Assembly (NCBI GenBank): GCA_038961845.1
Contig: CP152408.1
Coordinates: forward strand, 1,860,001-1,924,000
Length of the DNA: 64,000 nucleotides
Source of the DNA: Xylophilus sp. GW821-FHT01B05
Lineage (GTDB): Bacteria > Pseudomonadota > Gammaproteobacteria > Burkholderiales > Burkholderiaceae_C
Direction of reading: 5' to 3'
In this document: one piece after another, positions 8,660 through 16,395 of the stretch
Numbering within the stretch: position 1 is the first letter of the stretch
How the letters are laid out: the number at the start of each line of letters is the position of its first letter
The notes under the pieces: model-generated
Told to the model about the DNA's origin: nothing
The model's database searches: none
Seen by the model: the letters and a program-made list of their open reading frames with translations, nothing else
Translations under genes and position numbers: made by a program

Positions 8660-8706
8660 TTGACAATTGCATAGCCAGTTGACAGACTGTCAAAGGATTT
8701 TTGACA
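8660..8706. promoter_or_regulatory. Operator-like palindrome TTGACAG-A-CTGTCAA with extra TTGACA half-sites
   Basis: A perfect 15-bp palindrome, TTGACAGACTGTCAA, lies at 8679-8693, 24 nt upstream of the LysR start. Two more TTGACA words flank it at 8660-8665 and 8701-8706. The arrangement lies between the divergent fadJ operon and lysR and would suit LysR-type binding to the shared promoter region. The TTGACA words could also serve as -35 boxes, although I could not find a convincing -10 at 17 bp. Confidence 0.5.
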
Positions 8707-8717
8707 CAATCTGGTGC

Positions 8718-9620
8718 ATGGACGTTCAATCGCTCACCCTGTTGGTGGAAATCCTCGACGCCGGCAACCTCAGCGCGGCGGCGCGCCGGCTCAAGATGAG
8801 CCGCGCCAATGTCAGCTACCACCTGAACCAGCTAGAGCGCTCGGTGGGTGCGCAACTGGTGCGCCGCACCACCCGCCGCGCCGAGCCGACCGAGATCGGC
8901 CTGCGCCTGTACCAGCACGGCGTGGCCATCCAGACCGAGCTGCTGGCCGCGCGCGAATCCGTCACCACGCTGGGCGAAGGCCTGCAGGGCCGCGTGCGGC
9001 TGAGCGTGCCCAGCGGCTACGGGCAACTGGTCATGGCTGACTGGCTGATCGACTTCAAGCGCCTGTACCCGGGCATCGTGCTGGACGTGGTGTTTGAGAA
9101 CCGCATCGAAGACCTGCTGCGCGACGAGGTCGATATTGCGATCCGCGTGATCCCCGAGCCGCCGCAGAACCTGGTGGCGCGCGCGCTGGGGCCGGTGCGC
9201 TACGTGGCTTGTGCGTCACGCGACTACGCGGCCAAGCACCCGCTGCCCACGCAGCTGGACGAGCTGCAGGGCGCGCCGGTGGTCACCGCCGCCGTCATCG
9301 GCCGGCAACTGCGCGTATCTGCCTACCAGGGCGAGACAAGGCGCGAGGTGGTGCTGGAGCCCACGCTGATCTCCGAGAACTTCCTGTTCCTGCGCCAGGC
9401 CATTCTTGCCGGCCTGGGCATAGGCCTGGTGCCTGACTACGTGGTGAACGAAGACATGCGCCGCGGCGAGGTGCTGACCACGCTGGACGACTGGCGCCTC
9501 TCCATCTTCGGCACGCAGATGTTCATGCTCTACATGCCCAACCGCCAGCACACGCGCGCGATCCGGACCTTTATCGACTTCATCCTGGAGCGCGTGCCGG
9601 CGGTAGTGCGCACTTCTTAA
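8718..9620 (+). CDS. LysR-family transcriptional regulator
   Basis: A 300-residue LysR regulator. The N-terminal winged HTH is 'LTLLVEILDAGNLSAAARRLKMSRANVSYHLNQLERSVG', followed by a periplasmic-binding-like effector domain ('GRVRLSVPSGYGQLVMADWLIDFKRLYPGIVLDV'). I chose ATG 8718 because it gives the usual LysR N-terminus; the frame extends 17 codons further through the operator. It is divergent from the beta-oxidation operon (8467 to 1245), so it probably controls that operon in response to an acyl-CoA or free acid; this is inferred from gene order only. Confidence 0.88.
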   Translation: MDVQSLTLLVEILDAGNLSAAARRLKMSRANVSYHLNQLERSVGAQLVRRTTRRAEPTEIGLRLYQHGVAIQTELLAARESVTTLGEGLQGRVRLSVPSGYGQLVMADWLIDFKRLYPGIVLDVVFENRIEDLLRDEVDIAIRVIPEPPQNLVARALGPVRYVACASRDYAAKHPLPTQLDELQGAPVVTAAVIGRQLRVSAYQGETRREVVLEPTLISENFLFLRQAILAGLGIGLVPDYVVNEDMRRGEVLTTLDDWRLSIFGTQMFMLYMPNRQHTRAIRTFIDFILERVPAVVRTS

Positions 9621-9623
9621 GGA

Positions 9624-9680
9624 AATGTGGCTCTAGCCCAGGTGCAGCCTGGGCTTCTAGCTATCTATTTTGATGAAAGG
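9624..9680 (-). repeat. Family A repeat, copy 3
   Basis: 'gtggctctagcccaggtgca' continues 'gcctgggcttctagctatct'. It contains GCCCAGG-tgca-GCCTGGGC followed by TAGCTAT. It lies between the convergent lysR and MurA-family genes and may act as a weak bidirectional hairpin. One frame encodes 'MALAQVQPGLLAIYFD', nearly the peptide found inside the Bug-protein signal peptide at 13356. Confidence 0.7.
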
Positions 9681-9693
9681 CGTCTCGTGCGCC

Positions 9694-10995
9694 TTATTCC
9701 TCGTTGGTCCATTCCACCTGCGCGCCCAGGCTGCGCAGGTTCTCGGCAAAGCGCGGGTGGGCGCGGCGGATCGGGGTGGCGTTGCGGATCTCTGAGCGGC
9801 CCGGGATGCTGGCGGCGACCATGAACAGCGCAATCGCCACGCGGATGATGTAGGGGCTCTCCACCACCGCCGGCGTCAACGGGCTGCCGCCAAAAGTCAC
9901 CAGCCGGTGCGGGTCGGACTGGAACACGTGGGCGCCAAACTTCGACAGCTCGCCGGTCCAGCCCATGGCGCCGTCGTAGACCTTGTTCCAGAACATGGCG
10001 TTGCCCTGCGCGCGCACGCCCAGCGCAATGAAGATCGGCAGCAGGTCCACCGGGAAGTAGGGCCAGGGCGCGGCCTCGACCTTGGTCAGCACGTTGCTGG
10101 TGAAGGGCGTCTGCACCTGCAGCGGGCCGGGGCAGTGGGCGCGCGACCAGCCGTCTTCGTGCGTGATCTGTACGCCAAACTTGGCAAAGGTGCGGTCAAT
10201 CAGCGGAAAGTTCTCGGGCGCGCTGTTGCGCACCACGACGTCGCCGCCGGTGATCGCGCCCAGTGCCAGGAAGGTCGTGATCTCATGAAAATCCTCGTCG
10301 AACCGGAACTCGCCGCCCTGCAGCGCCTGGCCGCCATGCACCGTCAGGCGCGAAGTGCCCATGCCCTCGATGCGCACGCCGATCAGCGCCATGAAGCGGC
10401 AGAACTCCTGCACATGCGGCTCGGAGGCCGCATTGGTCAGGGTCGAGGTGCCGCCTGCAGCCGCCGCGCACAGCACGAAGTTCTCGGTGGTGGTGACCGA
10501 TGCGTAGTCCAGCCAGTGGTCGGTCGGCGTCAGCGGCCCGGCGCAGCGCACCAGCAAAGAGCCCTCCGCGCGCTCGACCTGGCCGCCAAAGCGGCGAAAC
10601 ACGTCCACATGCGGATCGATCTCGCGCACGCCCAGCGTGCAGCCCTTGATGTTGTCCTCCAGCCGGGCGATGCCAAAGCGCGCCAGCAGCGGCGGTATCA
10701 GCATGATGGAAGAGCGCATTTCCTCCGGCAGCCGGTGGCGCGCCGCGTCAAAGTGGGTGCTGCGGTGGTGCAGCTCCAGCGTGCCGCTGACGTGGTCCAT
10801 GCGCACCTCGCTGCCCAGGGTGCGGAAGATCTCCAGGATCTTGCGCACATCGGTGATGTCGGGCACGCCGTGCAGGCGCAGCGGCTCGCGGGTGAGCAGC
10901 GTGGCGCAGAGTATCGGCAGCACCGCGTTCTTGTTGGCAGAGGGCGTGATGCGACCGCGCAAAGGCGTGCCACCGTGGACGACGAGATTGGACAT
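9694..10995 (-). CDS. MurA-family enolpyruvyl transferase (divergent UDP-GlcNAc 1-carboxyvinyltransferase paralogue)
   Basis: A 433-residue protein with the MurA/AroA inside-out barrel fold, cytoplasmic, which would transfer enolpyruvate from PEP to UDP-GlcNAc. The start 'MSNLVVHGGTPLRGRI' at 10995 matches family N-termini; the open frame extends 59 codons upstream without support. Residues equivalent to E. coli MurA K22/N23 (SANKNAVLP), C115 (here C119 in 'KGCTLG') and R120 (here R124) are present. However, the active-site loop reads CTLGVREIDPH rather than the usual C-x-I-G-A-R-P-V-D-L-H. It is not beside hisG or bolA, where the main murA of this group usually lies, so I take it as a second, diverged copy. 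It is divergent from slyX. Confidence 0.75.
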   Translation of the reverse strand: MSNLVVHGGTPLRGRITPSANKNAVLPILCATLLTREPLRLHGVPDITDVRKILEIFRTLGSEVRMDHVSGTLELHHRSTHFDAARHRLPEEMRSSIMLIPPLLARFGIARLEDNIKGCTLGVREIDPHVDVFRRFGGQVERAEGSLLVRCAGPLTPTDHWLDYASVTTTENFVLCAAAAGGTSTLTNAASEPHVQEFCRFMALIGVRIEGMGTSRLTVHGGQALQGGEFRFDEDFHEITTFLALGAITGGDVVVRNSAPENFPLIDRTFAKFGVQITHEDGWSRAHCPGPLQVQTPFTSNVLTKVEAAPWPYFPVDLLPIFIALGVRAQGNAMFWNKVYDGAMGWTGELSKFGAHVFQSDPHRLVTFGGSPLTPAVVESPYIIRVAIALFMVAASIPGRSEIRNATPIRRAHPRFAENLRSLGAQVEWTNEE

Positions 10996-11077
10996 GGAGG
11001 GGAGCAGGGGCGACGTAGTCAGGATTTGTGCCCGCACTCTAACTGCTGGCGGCGGGATTTCCGGTCCAATACGCTCC

Positions 11078-11293
11078 ATGGACCCTTCCCACACCACCGA
11101 CCAGCGCCTGACCGACCTCGAAATCAAGGCCAGCTTCACCGAAGACCTGCTGGACCAGCTCAACCTCACCATCTACCGGCAACAGCAGCAGATCGACAGT
11201 CTGGTGCTGCAGGTCACCCAGTTGCGGCAGCAAATGCCGGAGGGTGGCGGCGCCACGCGAAACTTGCGCGACGAACTACCTCCGCACTATTGA
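11078..11293 (+). CDS. slyX: SlyX family protein
   Basis: A 71-residue predicted coiled-coil protein: 'DQRLTDLEIKASFTEDLLDQLN', then 'IYRQQQQIDSLVLQVTQLRQQM', ending in the PPHY-type tail. This is the full SlyX pattern; the molecular role of the family is not established. ATG 11078 is the only reasonable start and lies 82 nt from the divergent MurA-family gene. It ends 10 nt before the convergent LysR gene. Larger frames covering it are antisense readings of the MurA gene. Confidence 0.88.
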   Translation: MDPSHTTDQRLTDLEIKASFTEDLLDQLNLTIYRQQQQIDSLVLQVTQLRQQMPEGGGATRNLRDELPPHY

Positions 11294-11303
11294 GGTAGCG
11301 CCT

Positions 11304-12260
11304 TCAGCCTGCGATTCCCTGGCCCGCCAGCGCCCACAGCGCCTCTGCCGCCGCCGCCATCTCGGCACGCTGGCGGTACAGGCGGATCTCCACCGGCACC
11401 TGCCATGGCTCGCCGCCGGCTTCCACCAACTGTCCGCGCTGCAGCTCTTCTGCGATCAGGCTGCGCGGCAGCCAGGCCACGCCACGGCCTTCCAGGGCCA
11501 TGGTCTTGAGCAGTACGGCGTGGTGGGCGGTAAAGACCACGTTCACGTTGGGCAGGGCCGGGGAGGGCGCCTCGCCAAAGGCGCCGCGCATGCGGGCGCG
11601 CATGATGCGGCCCAGGCCGCTGGCCTCGCTGTAGGCCAGCACCGGCAGCGGCGTGTTGGCGTTGTTTACGGCGTTGGCTATGGCGTGGCGCGGCTGGCCG
11701 TGCGCGTCGGCGGCGGTGACGGGCATCAGCACGTCATCGCTCAGGCGCAGCACCGGGTACTGCGCTTCGTCCAGCCGGCCCGGCACATCGGGGTGGCCGT
11801 GGCACAGCAAAAACTGCACGCGGCGCTGAAGGATCAGGTCTTCGCAGGCCTGCGAGCTGTCGGACACCATCTGGATCGGGCCCACCTGGAGCCGTGATTC
11901 CACACCGCTGAGCCAGCGCGGGAAGAAGGTCAGCGACAACACATGCGTGGCGGCAAAGCGCAGGCTGGCGGCGGCTTGCTCGTGCGCGGCGCGGGCCTTG
12001 ATGCGGGCGGCCTCCAGGCTGGCCAGCACGTCTTCCAGCAGCGGCAGAAAGCGCTTGCCCGCGGCGGTGAGTGCGGCCGGGTGGGCGCTGCGGTCAAACA
12101 GCTCTACGCCGACCCAATCCTCCAGCCCGCGGATGTGGCGGCTGAAGGCGGGCTGGGCGATGGCGCGGGCCTCTGCCGCGCGCGAGAAGCTGCCGCTGTC
12201 GGCCAGCGCCAGGAAGTCTTCAAGCCATTCGAGGTCTAGCGGTCGGTTGCCGGGGCCCAT
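11304..12260 (-). CDS. LysR-family transcriptional regulator of the tartrate operon
   Basis: A 318-residue LysR regulator with the HTH 'EWLEDFLALADSGSFSRAAEARAIAQPAFSRHIRGLEDWVG' near the N-terminus and an effector domain from about residue 95. It is divergently transcribed from the DHDPS-Bug-SDR-tarD operon starting at 12350, with 89 nt between the two starts, the usual layout for a LysR activator and its target. Tartrate or a related hydroxy acid is therefore the most likely effector, by inference. The start at 12260 yields a short extra N-terminus (MGPGNRPLD); an internal start is possible. Confidence 0.87.
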   Translation of the reverse strand: MGPGNRPLDLEWLEDFLALADSGSFSRAAEARAIAQPAFSRHIRGLEDWVGVELFDRSAHPAALTAAGKRFLPLLEDVLASLEAARIKARAAHEQAAASLRFAATHVLSLTFFPRWLSGVESRLQVGPIQMVSDSSQACEDLILQRRVQFLLCHGHPDVPGRLDEAQYPVLRLSDDVLMPVTAADAHGQPRHAIANAVNNANTPLPVLAYSEASGLGRIMRARMRGAFGEAPSPALPNVNVVFTAHHAVLLKTMALEGRGVAWLPRSLIAEELQRGQLVEAGGEPWQVPVEIRLYRQRAEMAAAAEALWALAGQGIAG

Positions 12261-12349
12261 GCGATAGATGTATGCGATTCGAGTATTGGACCGGCTGTCT
12301 CCACCGGGGAATCATGCGGCCTGCGTATCACCTGACACCCGGAGACAGC

Positions 12350-13288
12350 ATGCCTGCCATCGCGAATTATCGCGGGATCATCCCCGCCATTTCCTGCCCC
12401 TTCACGCCTGACCACCGCATTGACGAGCCCGCGCTGCGCAAGCTCGCCTCCTGGCTTGCCGGCCACGAGGGCGTGGTGGCGGTCATGACCAATGGCCACA
12501 CCGGCGAAGTGTTTTCGCTCACGCCCACCGAGCGCGCCGAGGTCACCCGCATCGTGGCGGATGAGCTGAAGGGCCGCATGCCGGTGATCTCGTCCATCGT
12601 CTGCGAGGGCCTGGCCGAGGCCGCCGAACACGCACGCATGGCAAAGGCCGCCGGCGCCGCCGCGCTGGACGTGATGCCGCCGCACCACTGGCTGCGTTTT
12701 GGCTTCACGCCCGGCCATGCGCTGCAGTATTTCGAGGCCATCCACCAAGCCGCGCCCGAGCTGGACCTGGTCTGCCACGTCTACCCCGCATGGACGCGCG
12801 CCTCTTACTCGTCGCAACTGCTGGCCGAACTGGCGCGCCTGCCTTACCTGCAGGCCTTCAAGGTCGGCCAGCGCGACATGAACAAATACGCCCGCGACAT
12901 CCAGGCGATCCGCGAGGCCGACGCCAGCAAAGCCATCCTCACCTGCCACGACGAATACCTGCTGGCCTCGATGGTGCAGGGCGTGGACGGCGCGCTGGTG
13001 GGCTTTGCCACCTTCATCCCGCAACTCATCATCGATTTGTGGAACGCGGTGAAGGCCGGTGACCTGAAGAAGGCGATCGAGGTGCAAGCCCTGATCACGC
13101 CGCTGAAAGATGCCGTCTACGGCGGCGGCGAGCCCACCGGCGAAGCGCATGCGCGCATGAAGGGCGGCATGTACCTGGCCCGTGTGCTGGACGACGCCAC
13201 CGTGCGCCCACCGACCGAGGCGCCCACCGCCAAAGAGATGGATGCCCTGCGCGCCGCGCTGCGCCACGCTGGCTTGCCGCAGCGCTGA
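12350..13288 (+). CDS. Dihydrodipicolinate synthase / N-acetylneuraminate lyase family protein
   Basis: A 312-residue class I aldolase-fold protein. The start ATG 12350 has GGAGA 5 nt upstream. 'TNGHTGEVFSLTPTER' replaces the canonical G-T-T-G-E, and 'LPYLQAFKVGQRD' supplies the Schiff-base lysine; 'HVYPAW' holds the tyrosine region. True DapA is unlikely, because this gene heads an operon with a Bug protein, an SDR and D-tartrate dehydratase. Family members act on 2-oxo acids as lyases, decarboxylases or dehydratases, so a role in handling oxaloacetate or a tartrate analogue is possible but unproven. Confidence 0.82.
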   Translation: MPAIANYRGIIPAISCPFTPDHRIDEPALRKLASWLAGHEGVVAVMTNGHTGEVFSLTPTERAEVTRIVADELKGRMPVISSIVCEGLAEAAEHARMAKAAGAAALDVMPPHHWLRFGFTPGHALQYFEAIHQAAPELDLVCHVYPAWTRASYSSQLLAELARLPYLQAFKVGQRDMNKYARDIQAIREADASKAILTCHDEYLLASMVQGVDGALVGFATFIPQLIIDLWNAVKAGDLKKAIEVQALITPLKDAVYGGGEPTGEAHARMKGGMYLARVLDDATVRPPTEAPTAKEMDALRAALRHAGLPQR

Positions 13289-13322
13289 GCACGCATCCAA
13301 AAAAATAACAGGAGACACGGCC

Positions 13323-14333
13323 ATGCAAGCGATCCACCGGTGCAGCAGGTTTTTTAAGAGAAAAGTGGCTCTGGCCCAGGTGCTGCCTGGGCTTATAGCT
13401 CTACTTTTGGTAGCGTTCATGCCTTTGGCGGCGCGGGCCCAGGCCTACCCGCATCGGCCGGTGCGGGTCATCATCCCGTTCCCGCCGGGCGGCACGCTGG
13501 ACACCGTGGGGCGCCTGCTGGCGCAGAAGCTGGGCGAGCAGACCGGCCAGAGCTTCATCATCGAAAACCGCCCGGGCGGCAACGGCATCATCGGCGCCGA
13601 CGTGGTGTCCAAGGCGCCGGCCGATGGCTACACGCTGCTGTTCAACGCATCGACCTTTGTCACCGCGCCCATGACCATGAAGTCGGTGCCCTACGGCGTG
13701 GTGAAAGACTTCACGCCGGTGGCGCTGGTGGCCAAGGCGCCGCTGTCGGTGTCCATCAACAAGAACCTGCCGGTGACCGACATCAAGTCGCTCATCAGCT
13801 ACGCGCAGGCCAACCCGGGCAAGATGACTTTTGCGGTTGGCTCGATCGGCTCAGCCGGGCATTTGTCTACCGAGCTGCTCAAGCGCGCCGGCAAGCTGGA
13901 CTACCTGATCGTGCCCTACAAGGGCACGGCGCCGGCCTTTCAGGATTTGATCGGCGGGCAGATCGACGGCTTTATCGACCCCATCCTGGGATCGCTGCAG
14001 TACCACAAGAGCGGCCTGCTGCGCGTGGTGGCCGTCACCTCGGCCACGCGTGCGCCCAACCTGCCGGATGTGCCCACCGTGGGCGAGACCATTCCCGGCT
14101 ACGAGTTCTACAGCTGGTACGGCCTGTGGGGCCCGGCCAAGCTGCCGGCCGATGTCACGGCCAGGCTCAACACCGAAGTCAACAAGGCCCTGGCCACCGA
14201 CATGAAGGACAAGCTGCAGGAGCAAGGCTTGCTGCTCACGCCGGGCAGCGTGCAGGACTTCGTGAAGTTCCAGGCCAGTGATATGGAACGCGCGCAAAAA
14301 ATCATCACCGAAGGAAAAATCCATGTCGAGTAG
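13323..14333 (+). CDS. Bug/TctC-family periplasmic solute-binding protein
   Basis: A 336-residue extracytoplasmic binding protein of the Bug (TctC) family, which captures carboxylates for tripartite tricarboxylate transport or for sensing. ATG 13323 has AGGAGA about 9 nt upstream. The signal peptide covers about residues 1-40, with 'ARA|QAYPHRPVRVIIPFPPGG' marking maturation. Typical motifs follow: 'IENRPGGNGIIGADVVSKAPADGYTLL' and 'LPDVPTVGETIPGYE'. No TctA/TctB genes are nearby, as is common in this group. The leader is strange: codons for 'FKRKVALAQVLPGLIALL' lie on the family A intergenic repeat, so the hydrophobic core of the signal peptide is repeat-encoded. Its place in the operon suggests tartrate or a related dicarboxylate as ligand. 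Confidence 0.9.
   Translation: MQAIHRCSRFFKRKVALAQVLPGLIALLLVAFMPLAARAQAYPHRPVRVIIPFPPGGTLDTVGRLLAQKLGEQTGQSFIIENRPGGNGIIGADVVSKAPADGYTLLFNASTFVTAPMTMKSVPYGVVKDFTPVALVAKAPLSVSINKNLPVTDIKSLISYAQANPGKMTFAVGSIGSAGHLSTELLKRAGKLDYLIVPYKGTAPAFQDLIGGQIDGFIDPILGSLQYHKSGLLRVVAVTSATRAPNLPDVPTVGETIPGYEFYSWYGLWGPAKLPADVTARLNTEVNKALATDMKDKLQEQGLLLTPGSVQDFVKFQASDMERAQKIITEGKIHVE
13356..13420 (-). repeat. Family A repeat, copy 4, inside a signal-peptide coding region
   Basis: 'gaaaagtggctctggcccag' continues 'gtgctgcctgggcttatagc'. This matches the copy at 9624-9680 almost base for base, yet here it is translated in frame as the h-region of the TctC-like leader. Confidence 0.75.
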
Positions 14334-14340
14334 GCGGGTA

Positions 14341-14434
14341 CACCCCCAGTCTTCGCGCACTTCGTGTCGCTTCGCCAACCCCCTTGCAGGGGGCAACACC
14401 AGCGGCCCGGCAAAGCCGGTTCCGCGGTGTTCCG
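14341..14434 (+). repeat. Family B stop-anchored repeat, copy 3
   Basis: CACCCCCAG starts 7 nt after the TAG of the Bug-protein gene. It continues through 'cgcgcacttcgtgtcgcttc', CCCCC-ttgca-GGGGG, and the long stem AACACC...GGTGTT (14395-14431). It has the same orientation relative to transcription as copies 1, 2 and 5. The RBS of the next gene comes immediately after it. Confidence 0.8.
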
Positions 14435-14447
14435 CGAAGGGGGAAGC

Positions 14448-15146
14448 GTGAGTACTGGCATGCGGCATGCTGTGGTCACCGGCAGCAGCTCCGGCATAGG
14501 CCGCGCCATTGCCGAAGCGCTGCTGGCCGATGGCTGGCGCGTGAGTGGGCTGGATGTGTCCGCGCCTGCCATCACACAGGCGGCCTTCCAGCATGTGCAG
14601 GTGGACCTCAGCCAGGGCGCCGACATTGCCCGCGCCGCCGCGCAACTGGCCGACGTGGATGCGCTGGTGCATGCCGCCGGCGTGCTGCGCGTGGGCCCGC
14701 TCGGCAGTCTGGACCACGCCGGTGGCGAGCTGATGTGGCGCCTGCATGTGGACGCCGCCACGCGCCTGGCCGATGCCATCGTGCCGGCCATGGCCGCGCG
14801 CGGCACGGGGCGCGTAGTGTTTATCGGCAGCCGCGTGGCCCAGGGCATGCCCGGGCGCGGCCAGTACGCGGCCACCAAGGCGGCGCTGATCGCGCTGGCG
14901 CGCAGTTGGGCGGCCGAGGTGGCGGGGCAGGGCGTCACCGTCAACGTCGTCTCGCCCGCGGCCACGGCCACCGGCATGCTGCAAGACCCGGCCCGCGCCG
15001 GCAGCGCGCCGCGCCTGCCACCCATCGGCCGTCTGATCCAGCCCGCAGAAATCGCGGCGCTGGTCGGCTACCTGCTGTCGCCACCAGCGGCAGCCATCAC
15101 CGGGCAGGACATCGCCATCTGCGGCGGATCGTCGCTGCCTCACTAA
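14448..15146 (+). CDS. Short-chain dehydrogenase/reductase (SDR)
   Basis: A 232-residue classical SDR, NAD(P)-dependent oxidoreductase. Cofactor motif 'VTGSSSGIGRAIAEALLADGW' is near the N-terminus, 'HAAGVL' follows, and the active site has Ser in 'FIGSRVA' with 'YAATKAAL' (YxxxK). I prefer GTG 14448, with AAGGGGG 4-5 nt upstream; ATG 14460 is the alternative and would be about 16 nt from that RBS. The open frame further upstream runs into the family B repeat. In this operon it could oxidise or reduce a hydroxy- or keto-acid in tartrate metabolism; the substrate is not readable. Confidence 0.83.
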   Translation: MSTGMRHAVVTGSSSGIGRAIAEALLADGWRVSGLDVSAPAITQAAFQHVQVDLSQGADIARAAAQLADVDALVHAAGVLRVGPLGSLDHAGGELMWRLHVDAATRLADAIVPAMAARGTGRVVFIGSRVAQGMPGRGQYAATKAALIALARSWAAEVAGQGVTVNVVSPAATATGMLQDPARAGSAPRLPPIGRLIQPAEIAALVGYLLSPPAAAITGQDIAICGGSSLPH

Positions 15147-15177
15147 TTCCTCACTGCCATCCTGCAAAGCCAAGACC

Positions 15178-16344
15178 ATGAAGATCGTCGACATCCGCGA
15201 ATCCACCCGCCCGATCAAGTCGGACATCCGCAACGCCTACATTGATTTCTCGAAGATGACGCTGAGCCTGGTGGCCGTCGTCACCGACGTGATCCGCGAC
15301 GGCAAGCCGGTGGTGGGCTACGGCTTCAACTCCAACGGCCGTTATGGCCAAGGCGGCCTGATCCGCGAGCGCTTTCTGCCGCGCCTGCTGGAGGCCGAGC
15401 CGGCCAGCCTGCTGGACGACAGCGGCGACAACCTCGATCCGCACAAGATCTGGGCCCGCATGATGATCAACGAAAAGCCCGGCGGCCACGGCGAGCGTTC
15501 GGTGGCGGTCGGCACCATCGACATGGCCGTGTGGGACGCCACCGCCAAGATCGCCGGCAAGCCGCTGTACCAACTGCTGGCCGAGCGCTATGGCAACGGC
15601 ACGGCCAACCCGCGCGTCTTTGTCTACGCCGCTGGCGGCTACTACTACCCGGGCAAGGGCCTGGATGGGCTGAAGAAAGAGATGGAGAGCTACCTCGCGC
15701 GTGGCTACTCGGTGGTCAAGATGAAGATCGGCGGCGCCACGCTGGCCGAAGATTGCGAGCGCATCGAGTCCGTGCTGAAGATCCTCGGCCCCGGCCAGCA
15801 ACTGGCGGTGGATGCCAATGGCCGTTTCGACCTGCAGACCGCCATCGATTACGGCAAGGCGCTGTCGCAGTACCCGCTGTTCTGGTACGAGGAAGCCGGC
15901 GACCCGCTCGACTACGAGCTGCAGGCCAAGCTGGGCGAGGTCTACAAGGGCCCCATGGCCACGGGAGAAAACCTGTTCTCCATGCAGGACGCCCGCAACC
16001 TGATCCGCCACGGCGGCATGCACAAGGACCGCGACTGGCTGCAGTTCGACTGCGCCTTGAGCTACGGCCTGGTCGAGTACCTGCGCACGCTGGACATGCT
16101 CAAGGAATACGGCTGGTCCCCCAGCCGCTGCATCCCGCACGGCGGCCACCAGATGTCATTGGCCATCGCCGCTGGCCTGGGCCTGGGCGGCAATGAAAGC
16201 TACCCCGATCTGTTCCAGCCCTACGGCGGTTTCCCCGATGGGGTGAAGGTGCAAGACGGCTACGTCACCCTGCCGCCGCTGCCGGGCATTGGCTTTGAGG
16301 GCAAGGCGGATCTCATCGCGGAGATGCGCGCGCTGGCCGCGTGA
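15178..16344 (+). CDS. tarD: D-tartrate dehydratase (enolase superfamily)
   Basis: A 388-residue member of the mandelate racemase/enolase superfamily that dehydrates D-tartrate to oxaloacetate. By recall the sequence closely follows the characterised Bradyrhizobium D-tartrate dehydratase along its whole length ('RNAYIDFSKMT', 'YGFNSNGRYGQGGLIRERF', 'YAAGGYYYPGKGL'). Key residues are present one position earlier than in that enzyme: K183 of KMK, metal ligands D212 (VDANGRF), E238 (WYEE) and E264 (ATGEN), and H321 (CIPHGGHQ). It is the last gene of the LysR-controlled operon. This is the most specific functional assignment in the region and names the pathway. Confidence 0.9.
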   Translation: MKIVDIRESTRPIKSDIRNAYIDFSKMTLSLVAVVTDVIRDGKPVVGYGFNSNGRYGQGGLIRERFLPRLLEAEPASLLDDSGDNLDPHKIWARMMINEKPGGHGERSVAVGTIDMAVWDATAKIAGKPLYQLLAERYGNGTANPRVFVYAAGGYYYPGKGLDGLKKEMESYLARGYSVVKMKIGGATLAEDCERIESVLKILGPGQQLAVDANGRFDLQTAIDYGKALSQYPLFWYEEAGDPLDYELQAKLGEVYKGPMATGENLFSMQDARNLIRHGGMHKDRDWLQFDCALSYGLVEYLRTLDMLKEYGWSPSRCIPHGGHQMSLAIAAGLGLGGNESYPDLFQPYGGFPDGVKVQDGYVTLPPLPGIGFEGKADLIAEMRALAA

Positions 16345-16348
16345 GATA

Positions 16349-16390
16349 GACCCCCCCAGTTTTTGCGCGGCCTAGCCGCGCAAACTTTGG
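16349..16390 (+). repeat. Short variant of family B repeat after tarD, with a 10-bp hairpin
   Basis: Six nt after the tarD TGA comes CCCCCCCAG, then a perfect stem TTTGCGCGGC-cta-GCCGCGCAAA (16362-16384). Position and opening match family B, but the remainder is different and short. The hairpin may act as a weak terminator for the tartrate operon, although no T-run follows. Confidence 0.5.
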
Positions 16391-16395
16391 CGACG

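Noticed and set aside
14364..14447. Upstream start of the SDR inside the repeat
   Set aside because: The residues are repeat-derived (PGKAGSAVF); GTG 14448 has an RBS and fits SDR N-termini.
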